From: an uncultured Muribaculaceae bacterium
GTDB taxonomy: Bacteria; Bacteroidota; Bacteroidia; Bacteroidales; Muribaculaceae
DNA: 33,493 nt
Direction: 5' to 3'
Assembly: GCA_910586475.1 (NCBI GenBank)
Contig: CAJUHM010000027.1
Location: forward strand, 1 to 33,493
Position numbers and translations under genes: made by a program. Under the pieces are notes generated by a model. It ran no database searches. It saw nothing but the letters and a program-made list of their open reading frames with translations, and was not told the DNA's origin. How positions within the stretch are numbered: position 1 is the first letter of the stretch; each line of letters starts with the position of its first letter. Of the stretch, positions 1 through 7,269 are shown piece after piece.

Positions 1-73
1 AATAACGTCTGAAAATGGATTTCATTGCATTAACTTTTTAATAAAACATACTTAACTTTCAATTGTTCGCCCT

Positions 74-763
74 ATGGACAGTATGTATGAAATGTTGATG
101 GAGCTTCCCCTTTTCAAGGGGATTGGCTTCAACCGCTTGTCGGAAATTGTCGGCACAACCCGATTCCATTTCCTCAAATTCAACGACGGAGAGACGATCG
201 TGGAGGCCGGTGAGCCGTGTACCCACATAAAATTTGTTATCTCGGGTGCCGCTCGCCTGACAACTGTCAACTCGACAGGGCGGATGAAAATTTCCCAGAC
301 AGTATCAGCCCCCGACGTCATATCGCCCGACTTTCTGTTCGGGAAATTCACTAACCAACCCGCAACGGCCGTTGCCATCGGTCCGACAGGCATACTTCAG
401 ATTGAAAAACTCGAATATCTGAAAATTCTTCATTCCGACAATGTCTTTCTGATCAATTTCCTCAACACTCTGTCGATTGATGCCCAGAAATCTGTCATCG
501 GAGTCCTTGCCCTGACCAACGGATCGCTCGAAGAGCGTATCTCATTCTGGGTCGTCGCACTGACGCAGCGAGGTTCAACCGACATCGCCCTGCAGTGTCG
601 TCAGCGCGACTTCTATTCGCTCTTCGGCGTGCAGCGGTCTTCGTTCATTTCAACGCTCGAATCGATGCGCGATCGCGGAATTGTCGAATTTGATCAGCGT
701 GAGATCCGCTTTCTCTCGCGAAGCGCGCTGGTCGACATCCTGACCCGCCAGCCGACGGAATGA
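74..763 (+). CDS. Crp/Fnr family transcriptional regulator
   Basis: A 229-residue cyclic-nucleotide-binding-type regulator. Residues about 10-120 form the cNMP-binding beta-roll (the stretch with DGETIVEAGEP followed by HIKFVISGAARL). The C-terminal part, about 150-225, is a winged helix-turn-helix with the pattern RQRDFYSLFGVQRSSFISTL and a following wing, which is the usual Crp arrangement. Length is normal for the family. The glycine-arginine phosphate-binding signature of true cAMP receptors is not evident, so the ligand is unknown; Bacteroidota have many Crp-like proteins that probably bind no cAMP. The ATG at 74 is chosen because it begins the conserved N-terminal helix. It is transcribed alone and converges on rng, from which it is separated by a hairpin. 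What it regulates cannot be read from context. Family call is confident, role is not. Confidence 0.9.
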   Translation: MDSMYEMLMELPLFKGIGFNRLSEIVGTTRFHFLKFNDGETIVEAGEPCTHIKFVISGAARLTTVNSTGRMKISQTVSAPDVISPDFLFGKFTNQPATAVAIGPTGILQIEKLEYLKILHSDNVFLINFLNTLSIDAQKSVIGVLALTNGSLEERISFWVVALTQRGSTDIALQCRQRDFYSLFGVQRSSFISTLESMRDRGIVEFDQREIRFLSRSALVDILTRQPTE

Positions 764-771
764 GATCTCTG

Positions 772-816
772 TTCATAAAAAACGACCCGTCGACACTGGC
801 TGCGTGTCGGCGGGTC
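772..816 (-). terminator. Intrinsic terminator of rng
   Basis: A 13-bp stem with one G-T wobble pairs 784-796 with 804-816 around a 7-nt loop. Read on the minus strand the stem is followed by a run of six T (778-783 complement). This is a classic rho-independent terminator for rng, just after its stop at 828, and it separates the gene from the convergent regulator. Confidence 0.8.
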
Positions 817-827
817 GGTTGGTCTGG

Positions 828-2474
828 TCAGTCGGCAGACGAGGATGTTTCCTCCTGTTTACTGCGATTCTTGGCTTTTCGCTTGTTTTTGGTTGCGGCG
901 GAGTCAATATCTTTCTCCTCCTTAAGATCGAGTATGTTGTGGTCGCGGTCGATCACTTTGTACTCGAGATAGGCCAGTGACTGGTCGGGCAGTATCTTGA
1001 ACTTTCGCCCCAGATCCATTCTCCAGCGGCGATATATCGAGAGGATGCCTTTTTTGATATAAGCGTCCACAAACGGATGGACATACATGATGAAATCCGT
1101 AACCTTCAGGTCTTCGATCAGATAGTGGAGCTTCTCTTTGAGCGTGTCGGTGAACAGAAGCGACGGGCGGACTGTCCCCTTGCCGTAGCACGACGGGCAC
1201 GTCTCGGCCGTCTCGATGTCAAGAGCCGGGCGCACTCGCTGGCGGGTAATCTGCATCAGTCCGAATTTCGAAAGTGGCAGAATATTGTGGCGCGCACGGT
1301 CGTTGGCCATGATTTCGCGCATGTGGTCATAGAGAGCCTGGCGGTGTTCGGACTTGGCCATGTCTATGAAGTCGATGACAATGATGCCGCCCATATCGCG
1401 AAGGCGCAGCTGCCGGGCGATTTCATCGGCTGCCCTGAGATTGACCTCGAGGGCATTGCTTTCCTGGTCGTTTGATGCTTTCGTGCGGTTGCCGGAGTTG
1501 ACGTCGATGACATGGAGCGCTTCGGTATGTTCGATGATTATATAGGCTCCTGATTTGAACGAGACGGTCTTTCCGAACGAAGATTTGATCTGACGCGTGA
1601 TGTTGAAATGATCGAAAATCGGCTGTTCGCCGGTATAAAGCTTTACGATGTCGGCGCGCTCTGGCGAGATAAGGCCGACGTAGTTTCGTATCTGCTCGTA
1701 GATTTCACGGTCGTTGACATGGATGTTTTCGAAGTTGGGCGAGAAAATGTCGCGCAGAACGCCGACAATGCGGCTCTCTTCTTCGAAAATTAGTGCCGGT
1801 GCGGTCGACGTGCGGGCTTTCGCGACGGCTTCCTCCCAATAGCGCACGAGGGTCTTCATCTCGTGGTTCAGCTCGGCAACGCGCTTGCCTTCGGCTGAAG
1901 TGCGGATGATTACGCCGAAATTCTTCGGAAGAATGCTCTTGATGAGCTGCCGGAGGCGCACCTTCTCCTCCGGCGACTTGATCTTCTGGGAGATCGAGAC
2001 CTTGTCCGAAAACGGCATCAGGACCATGTAGCGGCCCGTCAGTGATATTTCCGTTGTCAGGCGAGGCCCTTTCGATGAAATAGGTTCTTTTACGATCTGG
2101 ACCATCAGTTCCTGACCCTGGGTGAGACGGTCGGGGATGGTGCCGTGTTTGTCAATGTCGGGTAGAAGTGTCATGCCCGACACTTCGGGGGGTGTTTTGC
2201 AATTCTTGTCAAGCGATTTGGAGAGAAATTCGGAGTAGGATGAGAATTGCGAGCCAAGATCCAGATAATGGAGAAAAGCGTCCTTGTCGTAGCCCACATT
2301 GACGAAGGCGGCATTCAGACCCGGCATCAGTTTCTTGACCTTTGCCAGATAGATGTCACCGACGGCATATGCGAGATTGCGTGCTTCCTTCTGAAGGGAT
2401 ACAAGTCTCGAATCTTCAAGCAGGGCTATGGAGATTTCGTTGCTTTGCACGTCGACAATGATATCGCTTTGCAT
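828..2474 (-). CDS. rng: Ribonuclease G / E family endoribonuclease
   Basis: A 548-residue RNase E/G family enzyme that cleaves single-stranded RNA in rRNA maturation and mRNA turnover in the cytoplasm. Visible hallmarks are the N-terminal beta-strand and S1-like domain (DIYLAKVKKLMPGLNAAFVN), the catalytic metal-binding aspartates in HVIDVNSGN and VIDFIDM, and the zinc-link motif CPSCYGKG near residue 435. The tail after about 525 is a short lysine-rich extension rather than a long RNase E degradosome scaffold, so it is the G-type short form. An insertion around residues 75-105 enlarges the S1 region. It starts at an ATG at 2474, ends TGA, and follows the 29-residue basic protein and the HU gene on the same strand. 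Confidence 0.95.
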   Translation of the reverse strand: MQSDIIVDVQSNEISIALLEDSRLVSLQKEARNLAYAVGDIYLAKVKKLMPGLNAAFVNVGYDKDAFLHYLDLGSQFSSYSEFLSKSLDKNCKTPPEVSGMTLLPDIDKHGTIPDRLTQGQELMVQIVKEPISSKGPRLTTEISLTGRYMVLMPFSDKVSISQKIKSPEEKVRLRQLIKSILPKNFGVIIRTSAEGKRVAELNHEMKTLVRYWEEAVAKARTSTAPALIFEEESRIVGVLRDIFSPNFENIHVNDREIYEQIRNYVGLISPERADIVKLYTGEQPIFDHFNITRQIKSSFGKTVSFKSGAYIIIEHTEALHVIDVNSGNRTKASNDQESNALEVNLRAADEIARQLRLRDMGGIIVIDFIDMAKSEHRQALYDHMREIMANDRARHNILPLSKFGLMQITRQRVRPALDIETAETCPSCYGKGTVRPSLLFTDTLKEKLHYLIEDLKVTDFIMYVHPFVDAYIKKGILSIYRRWRMDLGRKFKILPDQSLAYLEYKVIDRDHNILDLKEEKDIDSAATKNKRKAKNRSKQEETSSSAD

Positions 2475-2585
2475 TTCGGATTGTTGATGTTTGATGTTTG
2501 TTGGTTAATCGTAGGAGAGAGGCATGGATCGGGGCGTGACGGGTCTCGTTGTTGAGACTGGTTTGCCCTCTGTCATTTATACAAA

Positions 2586-2630
2586 GAACAAACTCTGACG
2601 GGCGCCGTTAGGGCCACATCAAGTTTGTTC
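2586..2630 (-). terminator. Candidate terminator or attenuator between the 29-residue gene and rng
   Basis: A perfect 9-bp inverted repeat (2586-2594 with 2622-2630) encloses a second stem (TGACGG pairing with CCGTTA with one G-T, around gcg). On the minus strand it is followed by a T-rich stretch (TTTGTAT). It lies downstream of the 2707-2796 gene and 110 bp before rng, so it could end the short transcript or attenuate readthrough into rng. The T-tract is interrupted. Confidence 0.4.
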
Positions 2631-2706
2631 AGTGTATGGCGATTGGCAAAATCAGCCTGCGAGAGAAATTCTGCTGGCCCATCGGAAGGGATGGAGCCGG
2701 GCCGCA

Positions 2707-2796
2707 TTATTTCTTCTTATGGCGATTCTTTCTCAGGCGTTTTTTGCGCTTGTGCGTAGCCATCTTATGGCCTTTTCTTTTCTTTCCGCTGGGCAT
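2707..2796 (-). CDS. 29-residue AURKAIP1/COX24-like basic protein (putative ribosome-associated)
   Basis: A very short gene encoding 29 residues, more than half of them Lys, Arg or His (starts MPSGKKRKGHKMATHKRKK and ends in HKKK). I recognise this composition and order as a short protein conserved in Bacteroidota and usually named for the AURKAIP1/COX24 C-terminal domain, which in mitochondria is small-subunit protein mS38. By analogy it may be a small ribosomal or ribosome-associated protein; that role is inference. It begins with ATG at 2796, ends TAA, lies between HU and rng on the same strand, and has no Shine-Dalgarno, which is normal for the phylum. The longer plus-strand frame over this region is an antisense shadow. 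Confidence 0.85.
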   Translation of the reverse strand: MPSGKKRKGHKMATHKRKKRLRKNRHKKK

Positions 2797-2902
2797 TGTT
2801 GTGAGATTATTAAAGGGTTAGATATAAATATTGTTGTGATATGTCTGTTTTGAATGACGTCGCGTTCCGTTGGCAGGGTCGGTGTTAAAACCTGTTCGGA
2901 GA

Positions 2903-3175
2903 TTATTTTACGTCTTCCATGAACACTTTCGCAGGCTTGAACGCGGGGATTTTGTGTTCAGGGATGATGATGGTTGTATTCTTTGAAATGTTGCGGGCGG
3001 TCTTTTCGGAACGAACTTTGATTATGAAGCTACCGAAGCCACGAAGATAAACGTTTTCACCTTTGGCAAGAGAGTCCTTCACTACTTCCATGAATTTTTC
3101 CACGGTTGCAAGTACGGCAGCTTTTTCGATGCCGGTGCTTTTGGCGATTTCGTTAACGATGTCAGCTTTAGTCAT
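2903..3175 (-). CDS. HU family DNA-binding protein
   Basis: A 90-residue histone-like protein of the HU/IHF family, which bends and compacts DNA as a dimer. The sequence has the N-terminal helices starting MTKADIVNEIAKSTG, the core GFGSF turn near residue 46, the DNA-contacting beta-arm region (RSEKTARN followed by TIIIPEHKIPAFKPAK), including the Pro that intercalates in HU/IHF, and a normal length. It could be either an HU or an IHF-like paralogue; Bacteroidota have several. It has its own promoter about 90 bp upstream and a structured leader with short tandem repeats, so it is probably strongly expressed and independently regulated. Confidence 0.95.
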   Translation of the reverse strand: MTKADIVNEIAKSTGIEKAAVLATVEKFMEVVKDSLAKGENVYLRGFGSFIIKVRSEKTARNISKNTTIIIPEHKIPAFKPAKVFMEDVK

Positions 3176-3177
3176 GT

Positions 3178-3195
3178 TAGTTTAGTTAGTTTAGT
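3178..3195 (-). repeat. Two tandem 9-bp repeats abutting the HU start
   Basis: The plus strand reads TAGTTTAGT twice in a row (3178-3186 and 3187-3195), ending 2 bp from the HU start codon. An ATTGATTGAT run (3199-3208) follows. On the mRNA this is an unstructured, A/C/U-rich stretch right before the ATG, which would favour initiation without a Shine-Dalgarno. Confidence 0.7.
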
Positions 3196-3228
3196 ATGAT
3201 TGATTGATACTTTGTGGGTCACAAGTTT

Positions 3229-3254
3229 AACGCCGGTGCAGTCGCTTCGGCGTT
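3229..3254 (-). promoter_or_regulatory. 5' hairpin of the HU mRNA leader
   Basis: A perfect 7-bp inverted repeat, AACGCCG (3229-3235 complement pairing with 3248-3254), with a 12-nt loop. It lies just downstream of the predicted transcription start, so it would form the 5' end of the HU transcript. It has no gene-facing T-tract on the minus strand, so it is not a terminator for HU. Confidence 0.45.
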
Positions 3255-3263
3255 TTGCAGGTG

Positions 3264-3296
3264 CAAATATCGGACTTTTTTTTCAATTAGACGCAA
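3264..3296 (-). promoter_or_regulatory. Promoter of the HU gene
   Basis: On the minus strand a -33 TTG (complement of 3294-3296) is followed after 22 nt by GATATTTG (complement of 3264-3271), a one-mismatch copy of the Bacteroidota -7 element TAnnTTTG, followed by C. The predicted start is near 3258, giving a leader of about 80 nt. Confidence 0.5.
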
Positions 3297-3406
3297 TCTG
3301 TTGTAAAAAAACTTACATAAATCTCACTTTAACACTCGATTGAGCCGTTTTTGGCGATTTTTTGCCCCTCCTTTTTTCCCGCCTTTGCTTTTTCGGAGGG
3401 GAGTGG

Positions 3407-4150
3407 TCACTGCCGCCCGCCATCAAAAAGAGGAACAATCTGGCGCAGACTACCCACTGTCGCGCCGCACTCAGGATGTCGCTCCGCGCCCTCTCGGGCA
3501 AGATAATGGATCGCCTCCCAGCCGGCGCCGATAGCCCCGCCGATGTCGCTGACGGCATTGTCGCCGATCATCAGATGGGCGCTCGGCTCGGGCGAACCGC
3601 TTCGCTCCATAGCGTGGTTGAAAAGACGCCGGTCGGGCTTGTTGATGCCGATGTCGTCGGAGAGGACAACGATGTCGAACCACTCCTCGAGACCGCAGTT
3701 GCGGAGTTTGCGGAACTGCACGTCGGAAAATCCGTTGCTCAGACACCCGATCCTGACTCCTCGGCCGCGAAGATAGCGCAGCAGATCGATGCTGCCGTCG
3801 ACAAGCCCACGTTCCATCGCCAGCAGATCGAGATATTCTGTGTCATAGCGTGCCGAAAGTTTTGTTCCTTCATCCTCTTCCATTCCGGCGTCGGTCAGGG
3901 GGCGTCGGAAGCGTTCCATCCTCAGATACGACCGGCTGATTTCTCCCGCCCCGTAGAGCCGCCAGAGATTCTGATTGTGGAGTTCGTAGGTCTCGATCCA
4001 GGAGTCGGTCGTCGGGAACAGTCGCTGCAAAGGCTCTTCGCGGTCGCGAAGTCGCTGAAGTGCATGACGGCTGTTAGTGTGGAAATCGATTAGTGTGTCG
4101 TCGAGGTCCAGCCAGACAACTTCGATCACCTTATTATTATATCTGATCAT
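3407..4150 (-). CDS. HAD-superfamily phosphatase, YjjG-like
   Basis: A 247-residue haloacid-dehalogenase-type hydrolase. All four motifs are present: motif I DLDDTL (nucleophile D15 and D17), motif II LSNG, motif III lysine in GINKPD, and motif IV IGDN followed by SDIGGA. The helical cap between motifs I and II, and the sequence LDLDDTLIDFHTNS, resemble YjjG-type noncanonical pyrimidine nucleotidases, which hydrolyse damaged or unusual nucleoside monophosphates; the exact substrate is not shown by sequence. Its ATG overlaps the stop of the YhhQ-like gene by 4 bp (ATGA), so the two are translationally coupled. It is the last gene of the long minus-strand run. Confidence 0.9.
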   Translation of the reverse strand: MIRYNNKVIEVVWLDLDDTLIDFHTNSRHALQRLRDREEPLQRLFPTTDSWIETYELHNQNLWRLYGAGEISRSYLRMERFRRPLTDAGMEEDEGTKLSARYDTEYLDLLAMERGLVDGSIDLLRYLRGRGVRIGCLSNGFSDVQFRKLRNCGLEEWFDIVVLSDDIGINKPDRRLFNHAMERSGSPEPSAHLMIGDNAVSDIGGAIGAGWEAIHYLAREGAERHPECGATVGSLRQIVPLFDGGRQ

Positions 4151-4923
4151 TGTTCGACAGTTCTTTTTTCGGAAATCTTGTTTTCAGCGTCAGCAACTGA
4201 CCACTGCTGGCGCGCTTCGACACGGCGAAGAGCGCCGACGGCGCGGATCGTGACAGGGAGAATCACGATCTCATAGGCCGTTTTCAGAAGAGTCTGGGTG
4301 ATGATGAGGGTGACGACCGTATCGACCGGCAGCACTCCGCCAAACGCGATCGGGAAAAAGATCGCCGAGTCAGCGCCTTCGCCTAATATCGTGGAGATGA
4401 TCGCACGTTTCGAAAAGCCCCGTTCCGTTCCGGAAGCCAGTTTCATCTTCTCCATGACATAGGCATTGACCATCGATCCGCAGAGAAAGGCCGTGAAGCT
4501 CGCAAGCAGAATGCGTGGCACTGCTCCGAAAACCGTCTCCATCGCCATCTGGCCGTGCCATTCCGCATCGCCGGGTAGCCACAGACCGATCTGAAACAGA
4601 AGCGTGACAAGCAGGTTCATCGCAAATCCGAGCCAGATGACAAAGCGTGCGCGCGAGAATCCGTAGACCTCGACAATGCAGTCGCTGATGATATATGAGA
4701 CCGGAAAGACGATGACGCCGGCCGTGATTGTCATCGGCCCGATCGAGACGGTTTTGATCTCCATTAGGTTAGCGACGATCAGGCAGACGCTGAAAAGTGT
4801 TGAAAGAATAAGGAATGTCGGTGAGAATCCCTGCTTTGTGCAGGTTGCGCAGCCCTCTGTGGCTGCTGTCGGATTAGTTTCGTTTTGTTTCATTTTTCTT
4901 GTTTTTAACGAGGTCGCAAGCAC
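4147..4923 (-). CDS. yhhQ: Queuosine-precursor transporter, YhhQ family (DUF165)
   Basis: A membrane protein of 258 residues with about six hydrophobic segments, belonging to the YhhQ/DUF165 family that imports queuine-pathway precursors (preQ0/preQ1) across the inner membrane. Family features visible are VANLMEIKTV in the first helix, the acidic ISDCIVEVYGF loop, NAYVMEKMK and the GEGADSAIFFPIAF segment. Two starts are possible: ATG at 4923, or ATG at 4893, which begins MKQNETN and removes ten residues. The N-terminal cytosolic tail is variable, so I keep the longer form. It is 11 bp downstream of a GT4 gene and overlaps the HAD gene by 4 bp. I saw no clear preQ1 riboswitch in front of it. 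Confidence 0.9.
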   Translation of the reverse strand: MLATSLKTRKMKQNETNPTAATEGCATCTKQGFSPTFLILSTLFSVCLIVANLMEIKTVSIGPMTITAGVIVFPVSYIISDCIVEVYGFSRARFVIWLGFAMNLLVTLLFQIGLWLPGDAEWHGQMAMETVFGAVPRILLASFTAFLCGSMVNAYVMEKMKLASGTERGFSKRAIISTILGEGADSAIFFPIAFGGVLPVDTVVTLIITQTLLKTAYEIVILPVTIRAVGALRRVEARQQWSVADAENKISEKRTVEQ

Positions 4924-4934
4924 TCAGTTTTTTA

Positions 4935-6032
4935 TCAGCCGGTCATCCGGCGATAGATCTCAGCCGTCTGGCGGGCAATATGATCCCAGTCATAGCTCGT
5001 CAGATCGTAGTCGATACGGTCCGCCCCGCCGGCGAAAGTCGCGCCGATCGCTTTCGCAAACGATTCTGGATTGCCTGGCAAGGCATAGCAGTGGGCGGGC
5101 AACTCGATGATATGGGCGGCGGGAATGTCCGACGCTACGACCGGTAGCCCGAAATCCATCGCCTCGAGAAGCACCATCGGAAAACCTTCCGAAAACGACG
5201 AAAGGACAAAGCCCCGGGCATTGGCATAGAGCTGGGCGAGGTTTTCTCCGGTCGTATAGCCCGGCAAAACAGTCTTCCCGTCGCCGTCAAGGCGTTTCAG
5301 CTCCGCACGTGCATTCGGATTGTGGTCCGAATCGCCGGCAATCACAAGCTGATCCACATCCGCCATGCCCTGAACCGCTCTGACAAGAGTCTCAAAGCCC
5401 TTCTCCTGTGTCAGGCGCCCGACAGCCAGGAGATACTTCCCTTTTCTGATTCCGTGACGGTCCAGAAAATCCGTCGAATCAGTCTTCGGAAGCGGATTGA
5501 TCCCGTTGACGATAGCCGTCGATTTCATCAGGACCGACTCCGGAAATTTAGCTCTCTGCAGCGGACTGACGAAAATCACGTGGGAGGCGCATCCAAGCGA
5601 AATCTTCTCGGCCAGACGCAGAATCATCTTCGATATCCGGCCCCATTTGTCGTGTTCGTAGTTGGGGCTGTGGTAGGTCAGGACAACCCTATAGCCCATC
5701 AGACGAAGCAGCGGAGTGAAAAGTCCAGGCCCGATATTGTGGATGTTGACGCAGTCGACTCTGTGGAAAAGCAGGTGCATGACACACAGAAACGTGTGGA
5801 AGACCGTCTCGAAGCCCTTCATCCTTCCCGAAGGAAGATCGATGAAACGGATTCCCGGAAAGCTGACATGCGACTCTTCCGTCAGATATGGCTTACGGCG
5901 GTAGACAAGGCATTCAAATTCGCCGCTCAGCCTCGGAATCAGGTTATGGCAATGGCTTTCCACTCCTCCCTGGACGAACGGAAAACCTCGCATGCCTATA
6001 ACTGCTATTCGTTGCTTCGGTTGTGCAGACAA
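4935..6032 (-). CDS. GT4-family glycosyltransferase
   Basis: A 365-residue GT-B fold retaining glycosyltransferase, likely cytosolic or membrane-peripheral and adding a sugar to a lipid-linked repeat unit. The N-terminal acceptor domain begins with RIAVIGMRGFPFVQGGVE, with the glycine-rich loop of the family. The C-terminal donor domain has VGRLTQEKGFE and the E-x7-E signature in SEGFPMVLLEA. The assigned start is a TTG at 6032, because the only nearby ATG lies at codon 14 inside the first beta-strand and would destroy the fold. Donor and acceptor cannot be told. It is 112 bp downstream of the radical SAM gene and 11 bp upstream of yhhQ. Confidence 0.9.
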   Translation of the reverse strand: MSAQPKQRIAVIGMRGFPFVQGGVESHCHNLIPRLSGEFECLVYRRKPYLTEESHVSFPGIRFIDLPSGRMKGFETVFHTFLCVMHLLFHRVDCVNIHNIGPGLFTPLLRLMGYRVVLTYHSPNYEHDKWGRISKMILRLAEKISLGCASHVIFVSPLQRAKFPESVLMKSTAIVNGINPLPKTDSTDFLDRHGIRKGKYLLAVGRLTQEKGFETLVRAVQGMADVDQLVIAGDSDHNPNARAELKRLDGDGKTVLPGYTTGENLAQLYANARGFVLSSFSEGFPMVLLEAMDFGLPVVASDIPAAHIIELPAHCYALPGNPESFAKAIGATFAGGADRIDYDLTSYDWDHIARQTAEIYRRMTG

Positions 6033-6144
6033 ATGAATTACCGGTTTATTATTTCTTCACTGTTGCCGCCCCGGACCTTTCGGGACCGCAGCAGGCGTAG
6101 ATGTCAGATGATGATCTTTTCAGGCGTGGATGGCAGCGGACACA

Positions 6145-7152
6145 TCAGTCCCAGCAGATATCCTTCCCACGGTGCACACGCCATTTGTTTTTGATGATCC
6201 ACTTGATCGGAATCCACGGGCGGCGCATCATGTCGTGGCGTTCGGTGACGATAAACGCGCAGTTGCGCTTGCAGTTCCTGACCTTTTCAAGCGCGGCTTT
6301 AGCCTTGTCCGACGCCATGATCTCCTCGAAACTCTGCTCCTTGATATTGCCGAGAACCCACTCTTCGCCCGAACCGTTGCAGGGCGACACATTGCCCCAC
6401 GGATCGATGAAGAAAAAGTCCGTCAGTGCGCCGCATGCCGGCCGGTAGCCACTCTCGTCGCCGCGCAGACGGCGGTGGATCGAACGGTTGAAAAAGGCGC
6501 GTCCGTAGTCCTTGAGCTTCTTCTTCAGGCCGCGGCGTTTCGATGTCAGAAGCGCTTTGACAAACAACTCATGCTGCGCCAATGCCTCCGCGCTCTCGAT
6601 CTGATTGTCATCCTTGTGGAAATACCATGAATTGTGGACCGTCGAATTGCCCAGCTCGACATCAAGCGCGACACACAGCTCATAGAGATGCACCAGATCC
6701 TTGTAGTTGTCCGGAGAGATGACAACCGAAAATCCGATATTCTTACACTTCGTCTTCTTCAACTCGAGCATTGTCCGCAGAGCATGGTCGAAACCGTCGG
6801 TCATGCCGCGTTTCGAATCATTGATCTTTGGCAATCCCTCGACACTGACGCGGATAAGGATATTCGGATATTTGTTGGCAAGTTCGACGATCTTTTCCGT
6901 GTTGAATCCGTTGGTGCTCAGTTCAAGCAGCGACGATTTCGGATAGAGGATCTCGAAAATCCGGTCGATATCCTTACGTATTGTAGCCTCCCCGCCGGTG
7001 ATATTGATCCGCAGGCCGGAAGGCAACTTCTTATAGTATTCGGCATCGATCTCCTCCTTCGGCGCTGTAGGGAACTTCCAGATGTTACACATGTTACATT
7101 TGGCGTTACAGCGGAAAGTGGTTATCAGACTGCCTTGAACAGTATTTTTCAT
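6145..7152 (-). CDS. Radical SAM protein with SPASM-like C-terminal cysteines
   Basis: A 335-residue radical S-adenosylmethionine enzyme. The 4Fe-4S motif CxxxCxxC is at C15, C19 and C22, followed by the GGE-type SAM-binding segment NITGGEAT. The C-terminal part has further cysteines (C240, C258, C294, C298), with DPWGNVSPCNGS typical of SPASM/twitch auxiliary cluster domains. The substrate is unknown; related proteins modify peptides or small molecules, and some sit in polysaccharide loci. Its place between the chain-length regulator and a glycosyltransferase suggests a role in making or decorating the polymer, but this is inference. A separate gap of 117 bp with a small hairpin precedes it. 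Confidence 0.9.
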   Translation of the reverse strand: MKNTVQGSLITTFRCNAKCNMCNIWKFPTAPKEEIDAEYYKKLPSGLRINITGGEATIRKDIDRIFEILYPKSSLLELSTNGFNTEKIVELANKYPNILIRVSVEGLPKINDSKRGMTDGFDHALRTMLELKKTKCKNIGFSVVISPDNYKDLVHLYELCVALDVELGNSTVHNSWYFHKDDNQIESAEALAQHELFVKALLTSKRRGLKKKLKDYGRAFFNRSIHRRLRGDESGYRPACGALTDFFFIDPWGNVSPCNGSGEEWVLGNIKEQSFEEIMASDKAKAALEKVRNCKRNCAFIVTERHDMMRRPWIPIKWIIKNKWRVHRGKDICWD

Positions 7153-7171
7153 ATTTAATTCTGGATGTCGG

Positions 7172-7187
7172 TTGCCGGAAACGGCAA
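7172..7187 (-). promoter_or_regulatory. Hairpin in the leader of the radical SAM gene
   Basis: A perfect 6-bp stem (TTGCCG with CGGCAA) with a 4-nt loop, 20 nt before the start codon. There is no T-tract on the gene strand, so it is not an intrinsic terminator; it may affect translation or be a processing signal. Confidence 0.3.
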
Positions 7188-7269
7188 TCCCTCAATGTTT
7201 TCTTTTTTAACGTTAAGAAACCTATATTTAGTATGTGATTTTAAAAATATCGAAAAATAGTTAAGCGGC

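Noticed and set aside
2632..2853. 73-codon plus-strand frame near 2.7 kb
   Set aside because: It is antisense to the 29-residue basic gene and lacks any family feature.
3365..3401. Inverted repeat CCCCTCC / GGAGGGG downstream of the HAD gene
   Set aside because: The loop is 23 nt and no T-tract follows on the gene strand, so it is not a convincing terminator.
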